Positions 22,140-30,803 of a stretch of DNA of 64,000 nucleotides are shown here, in pieces (the stretch's first letter is position 1; each line of letters starts with the position of its first letter). The DNA is from Novosphingobium fluoreni (lineage in GTDB: Bacteria; Pseudomonadota; Alphaproteobacteria; Sphingomonadales; Sphingomonadaceae). Below the pieces are notes generated by a model. That model did not search any database, was not told where the DNA came from, and saw only the letters and a list, made by a program, of their open reading frames with translations. The position numbers and the translations under genes are program-made. The stretch spans positions 372,001 through 436,000 of the forward strand of contig NZ_JACIDY010000002.1 in assembly GCF_014196615.1 (NCBI RefSeq). The letters run 5' to 3'.

Positions 22140-24701
22140 TCAGGCCTGCTTCAAGCGAGCGATGGCCAGACTAATGTCCCGCTCCGAATAAGGCTTGGTG
22201 ATCACCGGGACGCCCTCAAACCGCGACGTGGTGAACGAACGATCTCCGTAACCACTGGCGAAGATGAAGGGCACGCCCTTATCTCGCAGCAACTCGGCGA
22301 TCTCTTCGCTCGTTTCCTTGCCCAAGTTCACGTCGAGCATCGCGAAACTGATCGTCTCTTCCTCGATGACCTGGCGCGCTGTCCGCACTGATCCGACGAT
22401 ATGGCAACTGGAAAAGCCCAGGTCGCGCAAGACGTCCTCCGCCTCCATCGCAATGATGACATTGTCTTCCACGATGAGCGCCGATGCCGAGAACAGTTCG
22501 GGCGCATTTTCCCGGACATCCGCAGGGGACAAAGGTACCTCGTAGGAAGAAGGCATGGGGGTATTGTAAGCGGCGATGTGCTCGCCGGGGATGACGAAAG
22601 TGGCGCGAACGCCGCTCTTCGGGTAGTCGATCGTGGCGATGCCGCTCAGTTCGTGCGGAATGGTCCGTTCGATGATGGTAGATCCGAACCCGCGACGGGT
22701 CGGGGTTTTCACTTCGGGGCCGTCGACTTCCGACCAGTCGATCTCCAGCGAACCGTCATCGCCATTGCTGATGCTGATGGCGACATGGCCGCGCGAGGCC
22801 GACAACGAGCCGTACTTGCACGAATTGGTCATCATCTCATGGATGACGAGAGCCAACGTGGTGAAGGCATTGGGCGCGACCAGCGCGTCCGGCCCCTCGA
22901 TGCGAACGCGATCGGCGCTGTCGCTGGCGTAGGCGTCTGTCTCGGTGCGAATGAGATTGTAGAGCGACGAAGGCGACCAGTCCGTCTGCGTCACCTGATC
23001 GTGCGCACGGGCGAGGGCGTGGATGCGGCTGCCGATAATCTCGGCGAACTGATCGATGGTGGTCGCGCCTTCCTTCGACTGCGTGACCAAACCGCGAATG
23101 AGGTTCAAGATGTTGCGAACGCGGTGGTTCAGCTCGGCGATGAGCATGTCCTGCTGCTTGCCGGCTTGCTCCCGTTCGGCATTGGCGGCGTCGGCCAGCC
23201 TCAGCACGACTTCCAGCAAGGTGACGCGGAGCGACTCGGCGGCGGAAATCTGTTCCGGTGTCCAAGGTAACGAATACCCCCGGCGCTCTTCCTTCCAGAG
23301 GTCAAAGCTCTTTCGCGGTGTCAGGCGCGGGCCGTTCGGGCCGAACTCGATCGACTTCTCCGGATTGCCCGCCCAATAGACTTGGGTCAGATGTTCCTTG
23401 CGAAACAGCACGATATAGTCGCGCGGGCTGCGTGACACGGGTAGCGCCAGCAGGCCCGACGCCTGCTCGGCAAAATCGTGCGCGGGCGGATATACCAACG
23501 TGATATTGTCGGTCGACCATACGGTGCTGGCACCGGCAGTGTTGAGGAATCGCGCCAGGGCCTCGAACTGCGGCTGCGTGGGGGTGGAGCCGCGGGCCAT
23601 GAACTGGCCGTCTACCCATCCGACGATACCGTCGAACGGGATAACCTTGCCGATCGAATCGGCGAAATCCTCAAAAGCGCTGAGCAGCGAGTCGCCACCT
23701 GCGACACGCGCCATGATTTCGTCATGCAGGCGCATGGAATCGCCACGCTTTTCAAAGGCGTAGTCGCTCTCGCGCTGATCCAGCATGTACGAGAAGAATT
23801 CACCGAACAGTTCGGCCGCGGTGCGGATCGCGTAGGACAGGCGGAGGGGTGAATAGTGATGGCACGCCATCAGGCCCCACAGCTTGCCTCGCTGCATGAT
23901 CGATACCGACATGGAGGCCTTCACGCCCATGTTGCGCAGGTATTCGATGTGAATCGGGGAGACGGCGCGCAGCCCGCTCATCGACAGATCCAGCGGCTCG
24001 CCGTTGGGGTTCGTCGCCGGAACCACTGGCACCGTCGGATCGTCGATGTCGGTGATGATGCGCAGAATATTCCGCGCATAGAGCCGCCGCGCCTGGGCAG
24101 GAATGTCCGAGGCGGGGAAATGCAGGCCGTGGAAGCTGTCGACAGTGCCGTTCAGGCTCTCGGCGATCACCTCGCCCGCGCCGCTCGGCTCGAAGCGGTA
24201 GATCATCACCCGGTCGAAACCGGTCAGCCCACGCAGATGACGCGCCGCCGCCGCACAGAGTTGCTCCGTGGTGCCCGCCTTGCGCATGCGGTCAATCATC
24301 GGGCGGACGTAGCTGACGTAATCGCGGCGGTTACCCGCCTCGCTCTCCTCGATTTCGAGGATGAAAGACCGCCCCGAGGCATGCAGCGCGACATCGAACG
24401 CGCGCCCGTCCTCCATCAGATCGAGGCCAAACATCCGCTCCACAGAGTCGGCAGAGCCCAGGATCTGCAGCCGGGTACGGATATCGTGCAGCGCGCTGGC
24501 GGCGATAAATTGCGTCGCGGGCCGACCGATCATGTCCATCGCCAGCGCGCCGAAGATCTGGTCGCAATTCTGCGAGGCGTGGTTGATGATCCAGTCGCTG
24601 GAGAACGACATCAACCAGCCGAAGCTCTGGATACGACCGATGATGTGAATCGGTTCGAGATCGCAGGTCGAAAGGTCGACCTGATGCATGCCGTCCGCCA
24701 T
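22140..24701 (-). CDS. bphP: Bacteriophytochrome with HWE kinase and C-terminal receiver
   Basis: 853-residue red/far-red photoreceptor. It has biliverdin-binding Cys13 in the PAS N-terminus (DLSTCDLEPIHIIGRIQSFG), a GAF domain with PASDIPAQ at 196-203, and a PHY domain with the PRKSFDLWKEE tongue near 462-472. An HWE-type histidine kinase follows, with H526 in IAELNHRVRNIL and N-box VIHEMMTNSCKYGSLSA. The fused receiver has D790 (AMLDVNLG) and an FASGYGD segment. It starts two bases after the heme oxygenase stop. HWE kinases are the class that phosphorylates PhyR or single receivers in this order, so light input to the stress island is a reasonable inference, not shown. Confidence 0.95.
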   Translation of the reverse strand: MADGMHQVDLSTCDLEPIHIIGRIQSFGWLMSFSSDWIINHASQNCDQIFGALAMDMIGRPATQFIAASALHDIRTRLQILGSADSVERMFGLDLMEDGRAFDVALHASGRSFILEIEESEAGNRRDYVSYVRPMIDRMRKAGTTEQLCAAAARHLRGLTGFDRVMIYRFEPSGAGEVIAESLNGTVDSFHGLHFPASDIPAQARRLYARNILRIITDIDDPTVPVVPATNPNGEPLDLSMSGLRAVSPIHIEYLRNMGVKASMSVSIMQRGKLWGLMACHHYSPLRLSYAIRTAAELFGEFFSYMLDQRESDYAFEKRGDSMRLHDEIMARVAGGDSLLSAFEDFADSIGKVIPFDGIVGWVDGQFMARGSTPTQPQFEALARFLNTAGASTVWSTDNITLVYPPAHDFAEQASGLLALPVSRSPRDYIVLFRKEHLTQVYWAGNPEKSIEFGPNGPRLTPRKSFDLWKEERRGYSLPWTPEQISAAESLRVTLLEVVLRLADAANAEREQAGKQQDMLIAELNHRVRNILNLIRGLVTQSKEGATTIDQFAEIIGSRIHALARAHDQVTQTDWSPSSLYNLIRTETDAYASDSADRVRIEGPDALVAPNAFTTLALVIHEMMTNSCKYGSLSASRGHVAISISNGDDGSLEIDWSEVDGPEVKTPTRRGFGSTIIERTIPHELSGIATIDYPKSGVRATFVIPGEHIAAYNTPMPSSYEVPLSPADVRENAPELFSASALIVEDNVIIAMEAEDVLRDLGFSSCHIVGSVRTARQVIEEETISFAMLDVNLGKETSEEIAELLRDKGVPFIFASGYGDRSFTTSRFEGVPVITKPYSERDISLAIARLKQA

Positions 24702-24703
24702 GA

Positions 24704-25255
24704 CTATTGCGCGGTCGCCGGGGCGCTGGCGGCGAAGGCTTCGCTGAACGTATCGAATGCGGCGATCGCGCCTGCCCGTTCGGGCGCAGCGTCGCCCTCG
24801 GTAAGTTGCGACTGCTTCAACCGGGCGACCACGTCCTTCCAGATCGCCTGCCCCCGCTCATCCTCCATATAGGCGGAGGGATGGCCTTGCGCCTTGCCCC
24901 AATAGCCGTTGCGGCGGATCATCGCGAGGCCCAGCCGTGAGCCGGCCAAAACGTATGCAGTGGCCAGGGGAGTGAGCCCATCAGACACGGCAACATTTGG
25001 CAGGTCGCCGGCATCGATTCCTAGCGTCGCTAGATCACTGCTCAGCATGGCGGGATAATCAGGGCAGGGGGTGCCAAGGTCTCGCTCGACGAATGTGCGG
25101 AAGGCCGGAAACAGCGCCGACATGCCGATCGCGTGGCCAGCAAGGAAGCGTGCGTAATCCGCGCGTTCGCTGAGGTCCAGCGATCCGAATGCGGTGTCCA
25201 GGCGATCATGCGAAGCGGCGGTCGCCTCACGCAAATGATTGAGCAACGGTTGCAT
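24704..25255 (-). CDS. bphO: Heme oxygenase (biliverdin-forming)
   Basis: Opens heme to biliverdin, the chromophore of the phytochrome encoded two bases downstream. The 183-residue protein from the ATG at 25255 (MQPLLNHLREATAASHDRLD) has the proximal heme ligand His in AASHDRLDTAF and the distal-helix pattern around LAGSRLGLAMIRRNGYWG. The frame continues 83 codons upstream, but that stretch is non-homologous and includes the region opposite the Crp promoter. Coupling of bphO to bphP ensures chromophore supply. Confidence 0.88.
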   Translation of the reverse strand: MQPLLNHLREATAASHDRLDTAFGSLDLSERADYARFLAGHAIGMSALFPAFRTFVERDLGTPCPDYPAMLSSDLATLGIDAGDLPNVAVSDGLTPLATAYVLAGSRLGLAMIRRNGYWGKAQGHPSAYMEDERGQAIWKDVVARLKQSQLTEGDAAPERAGAIAAFDTFSEAFAASAPATAQ

Positions 25256-25426
25256 GTTAAGTGAATAAGTCTCCACGCTTCTCTTTGCTGCAATCACCTG
25301 AGGTTGTCCACCGATTTGCTGCAACTGCAGTGCGTTAAAGGTCGTCTCCATGCCCTTAATGGGGTCTTCCTTAACGAAAACAGATACGACCATAGGTGCT
25401 GTGGCCAGCCCCAAAATGCATGCCGT

Positions 25427-25451
25427 GGAACTACTGCGCTTACCCCCCGTT
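25427..25451 (+). promoter_or_regulatory. EcfG-type promoter of the Crp/Fnr gene
   Basis: GGAAC (25427-25431), 16 bases, CGTT (25448-25451), an exact consensus match, 41 bp before the ATG. The rest of 25256-25492 should hold the bphO promoter, which I cannot identify. Confidence 0.8.
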
Positions 25452-25492
25452 TTGCGCCCAATGCGCGTAATCCGACGCTGTTGGAGAGGTCG

Positions 25493-26203
25493 ATGCTCGA
25501 TCAAAGCGAACTGTTGAACGTGCTAAGTCAGAATGATCGACAAGTTCTTTTTGACCAATTGACCGAAGTGCATTTCACCACGGGCGATCTTCTCTATGAG
25601 CCAGATCAGAACGTCGATTTTTGTTACTTCCCGCTCGGTGCCTCGATCGCCTCGTACTTTGTGCTTACCGACGATGGCTCAATCGTCGAGACGTTGATGG
25701 TTGGACGGGAAGGCGCGCTTGGCGGCATCGTCAGCGCCGGGATCGCGCCGTCGTTCGCTCGCGCCAATGTGATGAACGGAGGCGCGTTTTATCGAATCCC
25801 GCTCGATCGGTTGGAGCGGGTGAAGCGCTCTTCTCCAGCAGTGGATGCGCTGTTCACCCGCTACGCCGATTGCATGATGGCGCAGGTTTTCCAGTCGATC
25901 GCCTGCAACGCGATTCATACGATAGAGCAGCGCGCCGCCAAGTGGCTGATCGCGGCGACCGAGCGCATCGGCCGCAATGATATCGCGATGACCCAAGAGC
26001 AACTGGCGGCGATGATGGGCATCGGCCGCAGTTACGCGAGCCGGGTGGTGCAGCGCTTCAAGCTCGATGACATCGTCCGCACGCGCCGGGGCGGCATCGA
26101 GGTTACGGACGCGCACGCCCTTTCGCGGCGGGCGTGCACGTGTAACGCGCGGGTGAAGCGGCATTTCGAGCGCGTGCTGGAGGGCGTGTACCCGGCGGTG
26201 TGA
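25493..26203 (+). CDS. Crp/Fnr family transcription regulator
   Basis: 236-residue regulator with an N-terminal cyclic-nucleotide-binding-like beta barrel (FTTGDLLYEPDQNVDFCYFP, TLMVGREGALGG) and a C-terminal winged helix (MTQEQLAAMMGIGRSYASRVV). It has no N-terminal FeS cysteine cluster, so it is not an O2-sensing FNR. The ATG at 25493 follows GGAGAGG; upstream codons in frame overlap the promoter. An exact EcfG promoter puts it under general stress control as a secondary regulator. It is divergent from bphO-bphP and could regulate them; the effector is unknown. Confidence 0.87.
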   Translation: MLDQSELLNVLSQNDRQVLFDQLTEVHFTTGDLLYEPDQNVDFCYFPLGASIASYFVLTDDGSIVETLMVGREGALGGIVSAGIAPSFARANVMNGGAFYRIPLDRLERVKRSSPAVDALFTRYADCMMAQVFQSIACNAIHTIEQRAAKWLIAATERIGRNDIAMTQEQLAAMMGIGRSYASRVVQRFKLDDIVRTRRGGIEVTDAHALSRRACTCNARVKRHFERVLEGVYPAV

Positions 26204-26258
26204 GGGCTCCTGTGTTCGGGGGCCGTTGCCTCGGAACTGTCACGCAATGTGCGCAATC

Positions 26259-26276
26259 CTGTCATGGTCTGGCCAT
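26259..26276 (+). promoter_or_regulatory. Possible PHO box before phoX
   Basis: CTGTCAT (26259-26265) and TGGCCAT (26270-26276) are spaced by 11 bp as in PhoB sites, and another CTGTCAC sits two turns upstream (26237-26243). The second half-site is weak (4 of 7). Phosphate control is expected for the downstream gene. Confidence 0.35.
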
Positions 26277-26311
26277 AGGAGAGCCCCGGCAATAGAGCCC
26301 CGGGGGACACC

Positions 26312-28780
26312 ATGACCAATTCCGTTTCCATCACCGGCTATACCGATGGTGATGTCGATACCAACCGCAGCCTGGAACCGTCGCTGGAGAGCCTGGCGGC
26401 CGAGCGCTTCTCGCGTCGCAAGGCGCTGATGGGCGGCTTGGGCGCGACCAGCATGGCGGTGTTCGGCACCACCATGCTGTCGGCGTGCGGCGGTGATGAC
26501 AACCTATCGAACGGCCCGGTGCTGACGCCTGGCAACGTCGCCGCGACCAGCGCCGGCCGCGTGGTCACGCTGACCGTCACCGTATCGAGCCAGACCGTCA
26601 CCGGCACCTGGACCCAGATCAGCGGCCCCGCCGTAACCCTCACGCGGGTGGACGATACCACCGCCACCTTCATCGCCCCAGCGGTCAGCACCGGCACGGA
26701 CCTGGTCTTCGCCTATGGCGCCAACATCGGAAGTGGCGGCTTGAACGCCAGCGCTCGCAGCACGGTTCGCGTCAACCCGGCGGTCCTGGGCTTCGCGGCC
26801 GTGGCCAAGAACCTCAATGATATCGTCACCGTTCCCGCCGGATACTCGGTCACGGTGATGACGCGTCTGGGCGATCCGCTCGCGGCAGGCCTTTCGGCTT
26901 ACGCCAACAACGGCACCGATGCAGACTTCGACAAGCGCATCGGCGATCATGGCGATGCGCTGCACTTCTTCGGCCTCGGCAGCTCGGGCGCGCGCGACGA
27001 CAGCAGCAGCACGCGTGGCCTGATGGTGCAGAACCACGAAAATCTGAACGTCCAGTATCTCCACCCCGCCGGTCCGACCACGGATGCAAGCGGCCGCCGT
27101 CCGCAGGGCGAGGCGCTCAAGGAGATGATGGCCCACGGCGTCAGCGTCAGCGAATATGCCGATGCCGGCAATCGCAAGTGGAGCTATGTGCCCACCAGTG
27201 CTTTCAATCGCCGTATCACGCCGGCGACGCCTATGCAGTTCACGGGGCCGGCGGCAGGCTCGGCCTTGCTCTCCACCGCATTCTCGCCCGATGGCAGCAA
27301 GGGCCGCGGCACGATCAACAATTGCGCCAATGGCATTACGCCTTGGGCGACCAACCTGACGTGCGAAGAGAACTGGGCCGGCTACTTCCGCCGCGACGGT
27401 TCGGGCGCGGGCACGGATACCGCGAAGCGTTCCGCCAAGGAACGCGTGGCCTTGTCGCGCTACGGCGTGACCAGCACCACCGGCAACTACGGTTGGTCGT
27501 CGGTCGCCACCAGCGACACATTGTTTACCCGTTGGGACGCGCGCGCCAAGGCGGATGATGCCAAGCAGGACTTCCGCAACGAGCCCAACCAGTTCGGCTG
27601 GGTGGTAGAGATCGACCCCTACGATCCCTCGTCGACGCCGCGCAAGCGCACCGCGTTGGGACGCTGTGGTCATGAGGGTGCCTTCGTCCAGGCCGTTCCC
27701 GGCAAGAAGCTGGCGGTCTACATGGGCGACGATTCACGCCGCGAATATCTCTATAAGTTCGTGTCGAACACCACCTTCGCGCAGGCTGACGCCAACTCGG
27801 GCAACCGCATCGCCATGGGTGACAAGTACCTTGATGCCGGCACGCTCTATGTCGCCAAGTTCAACGCGGATGGTAATGGCCAGTGGCTGCCGCTGGTGTT
27901 CGGTCAGGTTCCCGATCTGGCAACGTACGCCTTTGCCGATCAGGCCGACATCCTCGTCAATTGCCGCCTTGCCGCCGACGCGGTGAAGGCGACGCCGATG
28001 GATCGTCCGGAGTGGACCGCCGGCAATCCGGCGACGGGCGAAATCTATCTGACGCTGACCAACAACAACGCTGCTGGTCGCCCGCTGGCGGGCACCGATG
28101 CCGCCAATCCGCGTCACTACAACGATCCGAAGGGATCGGCGAACACGGCGCAGTACGGCAACCCCAACGGCCACATCATTCGCCTGCGCGAAGCGGGCGA
28201 CGATCAGGCGGCAACCAGCTTCCGCTGGGACATCTACCTGTTCGGCGCGGATTCAGCAGACGCAAACGCGGATGTGAACATCTCGGGCCTGACTGCCGAA
28301 AACGACTTCTCCAGCCCGGACGGCCTGTACTTCTCACGCCCGACAAATGCGCTGGGCCAGGTCAAGCCGGTCTTGTGGATCGAGACGGACGACGGCGCGC
28401 TGACCGATCGCACGAACTGCATGCTGCTCGCCGCGATTCCCGGCATGGTTGGCGATGGCGCTGCTAAGACCATTACCAACAAGGACTCCACCGGCGCGAC
28501 TGCCACGCAGGCGACCTTCGCTGGTGCATCAGCCACTGCGGCCACGCTGCGCCGCTTCCTGGTGGGCCCGGTGCAGTGCGAGATCACCGGGATCGACATG
28601 ACGCCGGACGGCCGCACGCTGTTCGTCGGCATTCAGCATCCGGGCGAAGATGGTACCCCCGCGGCTCCTTCCAGCCACTGGCCGGACTCGCAGGGCAACG
28701 CCAGCGTCGCCGCGACCGTGCGCCCGCGCTCGGCGATCGTTGCCATTACTAAGGATGACGGGGGCGTTATCGCCCTCTGA
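26312..28780 (+). CDS. PhoX-family (DUF839) exported phosphatase
   Basis: 822-residue exported protein. A twin-arginine signal (SRRKALMGGLGATSMAVFG) is followed by LSACGG, which may also lipidate it. Residues about 75-150 form a Ser/Thr/Val-rich beta domain resembling PKD/REJ repeats (GTWTQISGPAVTLTRVDD). The PhoX beta-propeller then includes RGLMVQNHENLN, CANGITPWATNLTCEENWAGY, GRCGHEGAF and PDGLYFS. PhoX enzymes are Ca/Fe alkaline phosphatases. The extra N-terminal domain makes it longer than classical PhoX. A terminator follows, so it is monocistronic. Confidence 0.85.
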   Translation: MTNSVSITGYTDGDVDTNRSLEPSLESLAAERFSRRKALMGGLGATSMAVFGTTMLSACGGDDNLSNGPVLTPGNVAATSAGRVVTLTVTVSSQTVTGTWTQISGPAVTLTRVDDTTATFIAPAVSTGTDLVFAYGANIGSGGLNASARSTVRVNPAVLGFAAVAKNLNDIVTVPAGYSVTVMTRLGDPLAAGLSAYANNGTDADFDKRIGDHGDALHFFGLGSSGARDDSSSTRGLMVQNHENLNVQYLHPAGPTTDASGRRPQGEALKEMMAHGVSVSEYADAGNRKWSYVPTSAFNRRITPATPMQFTGPAAGSALLSTAFSPDGSKGRGTINNCANGITPWATNLTCEENWAGYFRRDGSGAGTDTAKRSAKERVALSRYGVTSTTGNYGWSSVATSDTLFTRWDARAKADDAKQDFRNEPNQFGWVVEIDPYDPSSTPRKRTALGRCGHEGAFVQAVPGKKLAVYMGDDSRREYLYKFVSNTTFAQADANSGNRIAMGDKYLDAGTLYVAKFNADGNGQWLPLVFGQVPDLATYAFADQADILVNCRLAADAVKATPMDRPEWTAGNPATGEIYLTLTNNNAAGRPLAGTDAANPRHYNDPKGSANTAQYGNPNGHIIRLREAGDDQAATSFRWDIYLFGADSADANADVNISGLTAENDFSSPDGLYFSRPTNALGQVKPVLWIETDDGALTDRTNCMLLAAIPGMVGDGAAKTITNKDSTGATATQATFAGASATAATLRRFLVGPVQCEITGIDMTPDGRTLFVGIQHPGEDGTPAAPSSHWPDSQGNASVAATVRPRSAIVAITKDDGGVIAL

Positions 28781-28801
28781 CGTTTCCTCTGTAATCGAAA
28801 G

Positions 28802-28835
28802 GGGCGGGCGAGCGGATCGCCCGCCCTTTTTATTT
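28802..28835 (+). terminator. Terminator of the PhoX-family gene
   Basis: GGGCGGGCGA (28802-28811) pairs with TCGCCCGCCC (28817-28826), followed by TTTTTATTT. Confidence 0.9.
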
Positions 28836-28846
28836 GGGCGACCGTC

Positions 28847-29305
28847 TTAGTGAAGGACGCGACGCTCCGCAGGCAGGGCCTGCGATCGCATGGGCTGCGT
28901 CAAAGAGCGGCGGTTTCCCAGCGACAGTGCGAGTGCGGCGATAAGCGCCAGTGCAGGGCTCGCGCCCGAGGCGGACTGTTCCTGCAGAGCACCGGGCAGA
29001 GCTATGGTCGCCAAACTCTCCCCGTCCTGGCCGCGTGAGAGCAGGAAGCCGAGTGGACTGCCCAGCATCGCCATCAGTGCCGTATCGAATGCTTCGACGT
29101 CCACGAGCGCGCGAAGTCGATCAGGCGCGATCGCGTTGACCCCCAGCAGCATATGGGGCTCGGGCGCGAGCATAAGCAGGATAACCAGTTCGCTCAGCCT
29201 GTCCTTGGTCGCAGCGACCCCGCTGGCAGAGGCTACCAAGGCGAGTTCGTCCAGGGCACCGCGCCAGACTTTCGCCGAGAGGGCGGTGGTGTTGGGTGTC
29301 ATCAT
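28847..29305 (-). CDS. Hypothetical protein
   Basis: I do not recognise this protein of about 152 residues. It is rich in Ala and Leu with a helical N-terminal half (VWRGALDELALVASASG, LSELVILLMLAPEPHML) and a hydrophobic stretch near the C-terminus (SPALALIAALALSLGN) that could be one membrane helix. The frame can start at GTG 29323, or at ATG 29305, which I prefer. It is convergent with the PhoX-family gene and lies upstream of the ribosomal operon end. A plus-strand frame over the same DNA is Ser/Arg-rich and less credible. Confidence 0.5.
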   Translation of the reverse strand: MMTPNTTALSAKVWRGALDELALVASASGVAATKDRLSELVILLMLAPEPHMLLGVNAIAPDRLRALVDVEAFDTALMAMLGSPLGFLLSRGQDGESLATIALPGALQEQSASGASPALALIAALALSLGNRRSLTQPMRSQALPAERRVLH

Positions 29306-29426
29306 GATTTCCGCCTCGTTCACGAACGCGGCTTAGGCGGACAATACCTCACAAGCCGCCAAGTCAGGCGTGAGTATTAATCCCAAGCCCCCAGCTCAAT
29401 GACGGCCAACAGAGTGCCTCGGATAA

Positions 29427-29454
29427 CAAAAAAGCCCCGGCTTGTGGCCGGGGC
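29427..29454 (-). terminator. Terminator ending the ribosomal protein operon
   Basis: On the minus strand GCCCCGGC (29454-29447) pairs with GCCGGGGC (29441-29434) around CACAA, followed by TTTTTTGTT. It lies 31 bp after the rpmD stop and marks an operon end before any rplO or secY. Confidence 0.9.
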
Positions 29455-29485
29455 TGATTTGCATTCCACCTTGGCGGAAACTGTC

Positions 29486-29662
29486 TCAGTCGACGATTGC
29501 CACCATGTGCGGCAGCTTGGCGATCGCGCCGCGCACTTCGGCGGTATCCTCACGCTCGACGACGCGATGCATCTTGCCGAGGCCCAGACCGATGAGAATC
29601 TTCTTCTGACTCTCAGGGCGGCGGATCGGCGAACCGATCTGCTTGATCTTGATGGTTGCCAT
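29486..29662 (-). CDS. rpmD: Ribosomal protein L30
   Basis: 58-residue large-subunit protein ([20 protein letters not shown]...), with the L30 ferredoxin-like fold pattern [15 protein letters not shown]. It follows rpsE by five bases and is the last gene of the cluster before a strong terminator. In most bacteria rplO and secY come next; here they do not. Confidence 0.95.
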   Translation of the reverse strand: MATIKIKQIGSPIRRPESQKKILIGLGLGKMHRVVEREDTAEVRGAIAKLPHMVAIVD

Positions 29663-29667
29663 GTCGC

Positions 29668-30465
29668 TTACTCCGCGATTGCTTCGGCAGCGGCTTCAGC
29701 CTCTACCTCGGAAGCACCACCGCGGCCGAGCAGGTCGGCAACCTTCTTGCCACGACGCTGCGCAACCGACTTCGGCGAAGTCTGGCTGGTCAGCGCGTCG
29801 AAGGTAGCGCGGATCATGTTGTAGGGGTTCGAAGTGCCGACCGACTTGGTCACCACGTCATGAACGCCCAGGCTCTCGAACACGGCGCGCATCGGACCAC
29901 CGGCGATGATGCCGGTACCCGCAGGCGCCGTGCGCACATTCACGCGACCAGCGCCGAAGTGGCCCTTGCCGTCGTGATGCAGAGTGCGTCCTTCCTTGAG
30001 GGGAACACGCACCATCTTCTTCTTGGCGGAAGCGGTCGCCTTGGTGATCGCCTCAGGCACTTCGCGCGCCTTCGAGTGACCGAAGCCGACACGACCCTTG
30101 CCATCGCCCACCACGACCAGCGCGGCGAAACCGAAGCGCTTGCCGCCCTTGACGGTCTTGGAGACGCGGTTGATGTGGACGAGCTTTTCGATCAGCTCCT
30201 CACCACCGTCATCGTCGCCACCGCGACCACGACGGTCGTCACGGCCACGGCCGCCACGATCGTTACCGCCACGGCCACCGCCGCGGTTGTCGCCACCACG
30301 GCCACGACTACCGCCGCCGCCACGGTTACCACCGCGACCGCCGCCCTGGCCGCCGCCGAAGCCGCCCTGGCCCTGGTAGCCGTTACCGGCTTCGGGCGCT
30401 GCGTCGACACCCTGGGGTGCTTCAGCCGCGATCGGCTGCTCGTTGTTGTTTTCGTCTGCCATCAT
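29668..30465 (-). CDS. rpsE: Ribosomal protein S5 with RGG-rich N-terminal extension
   Basis: The C-terminal part (from about residue 90, [20 protein letters not shown]) is a normal S5 with the double-stranded RNA-binding fold and [11 protein letters not shown]. Before it lies a low-complexity extension: an acidic start ([10 protein letters not shown]) then about 60 residues dominated by Gly, Arg and Asp in RGG/GGNRGG units. This gives 265 residues against about 167 in E. coli. RGG tracts bind RNA and can promote condensation in other proteins. Two ATGs at 30465 and 30462 are equivalent; the first overlaps the rplR stop. Confidence 0.95.
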   Translation of the reverse strand: MMADENNNEQPIAAEAPQGVDAAPEAGNGYQGQGGFGGGQGGGRGGNRGGGGSRGRGGDNRGGGRGGNDRGGRGRDDRRGRGGDDDGGEELIEKLVHINRVSKTVKGGKRFGFAALVVVGDGKGRVGFGHSKAREVPEAITKATASAKKKMVRVPLKEGRTLHHDGKGHFGAGRVNVRTAPAGTGIIAGGPMRAVFESLGVHDVVTKSVGTSNPYNMIRATFDALTSQTSPKSVAQRRGKKVADLLGRGGASEVEAEAAAEAIAE

Positions 30466-30803
30466 CAGAACTCCAGCCCGCCTTCACGGGCGGCTTCGGC
30501 CAGCGCCTTGACGCGGCCGTGGAACAGGAAACCACCACGGTCGAACACGACTGCAGTGACGCCAGCAGCCTTGGCCTTCTCGGCCAGTTGCTGACCCACG
30601 CGGGTCGCGGCTTCCATGTCGGTGCCCTTGGCACCAAGCGTGTTGGCGGCAGCGAGCGTACGGCCCTGCGCATCATCGATGATCTGCGCATAGATGTGAC
30701 GACCGGTACGGTGCACCGAAAGGCGAGGGCGGCTGCCTGAGCGCGCACGAAGCGACGTACGGACGCGACGCTTGCGGCGATCGAAGAGGTTGAGCTTGGC
30801 CAT
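30465..30803 (-). CDS. rplR: Ribosomal protein L18
   Basis: 112-residue 5S rRNA-binding protein. A basic N-terminus ([18 protein letters not shown]) precedes the conserved [16 protein letters not shown] and [25 protein letters not shown]. Stop and start codons overlap with rpsE and rplF, indicating translational coupling. Confidence 0.96.
   Translation of the reverse strand: MAKLNLFDRRKRRVRTSLRARSGSRPRLSVHRTGRHIYAQIIDDAQGRTLAAANTLGAKGTDMEAATRVGQQLAEKAKAAGVTAVVFDRGGFLFHGRVKALAEAAREGGLEF

Noticed and set aside
26504..27673. 389-codon minus-strand frame opposite the PhoX-family gene
   Set aside because: Shadow of a well-supported gene; Arg/Ala/Gly-rich with no domain.
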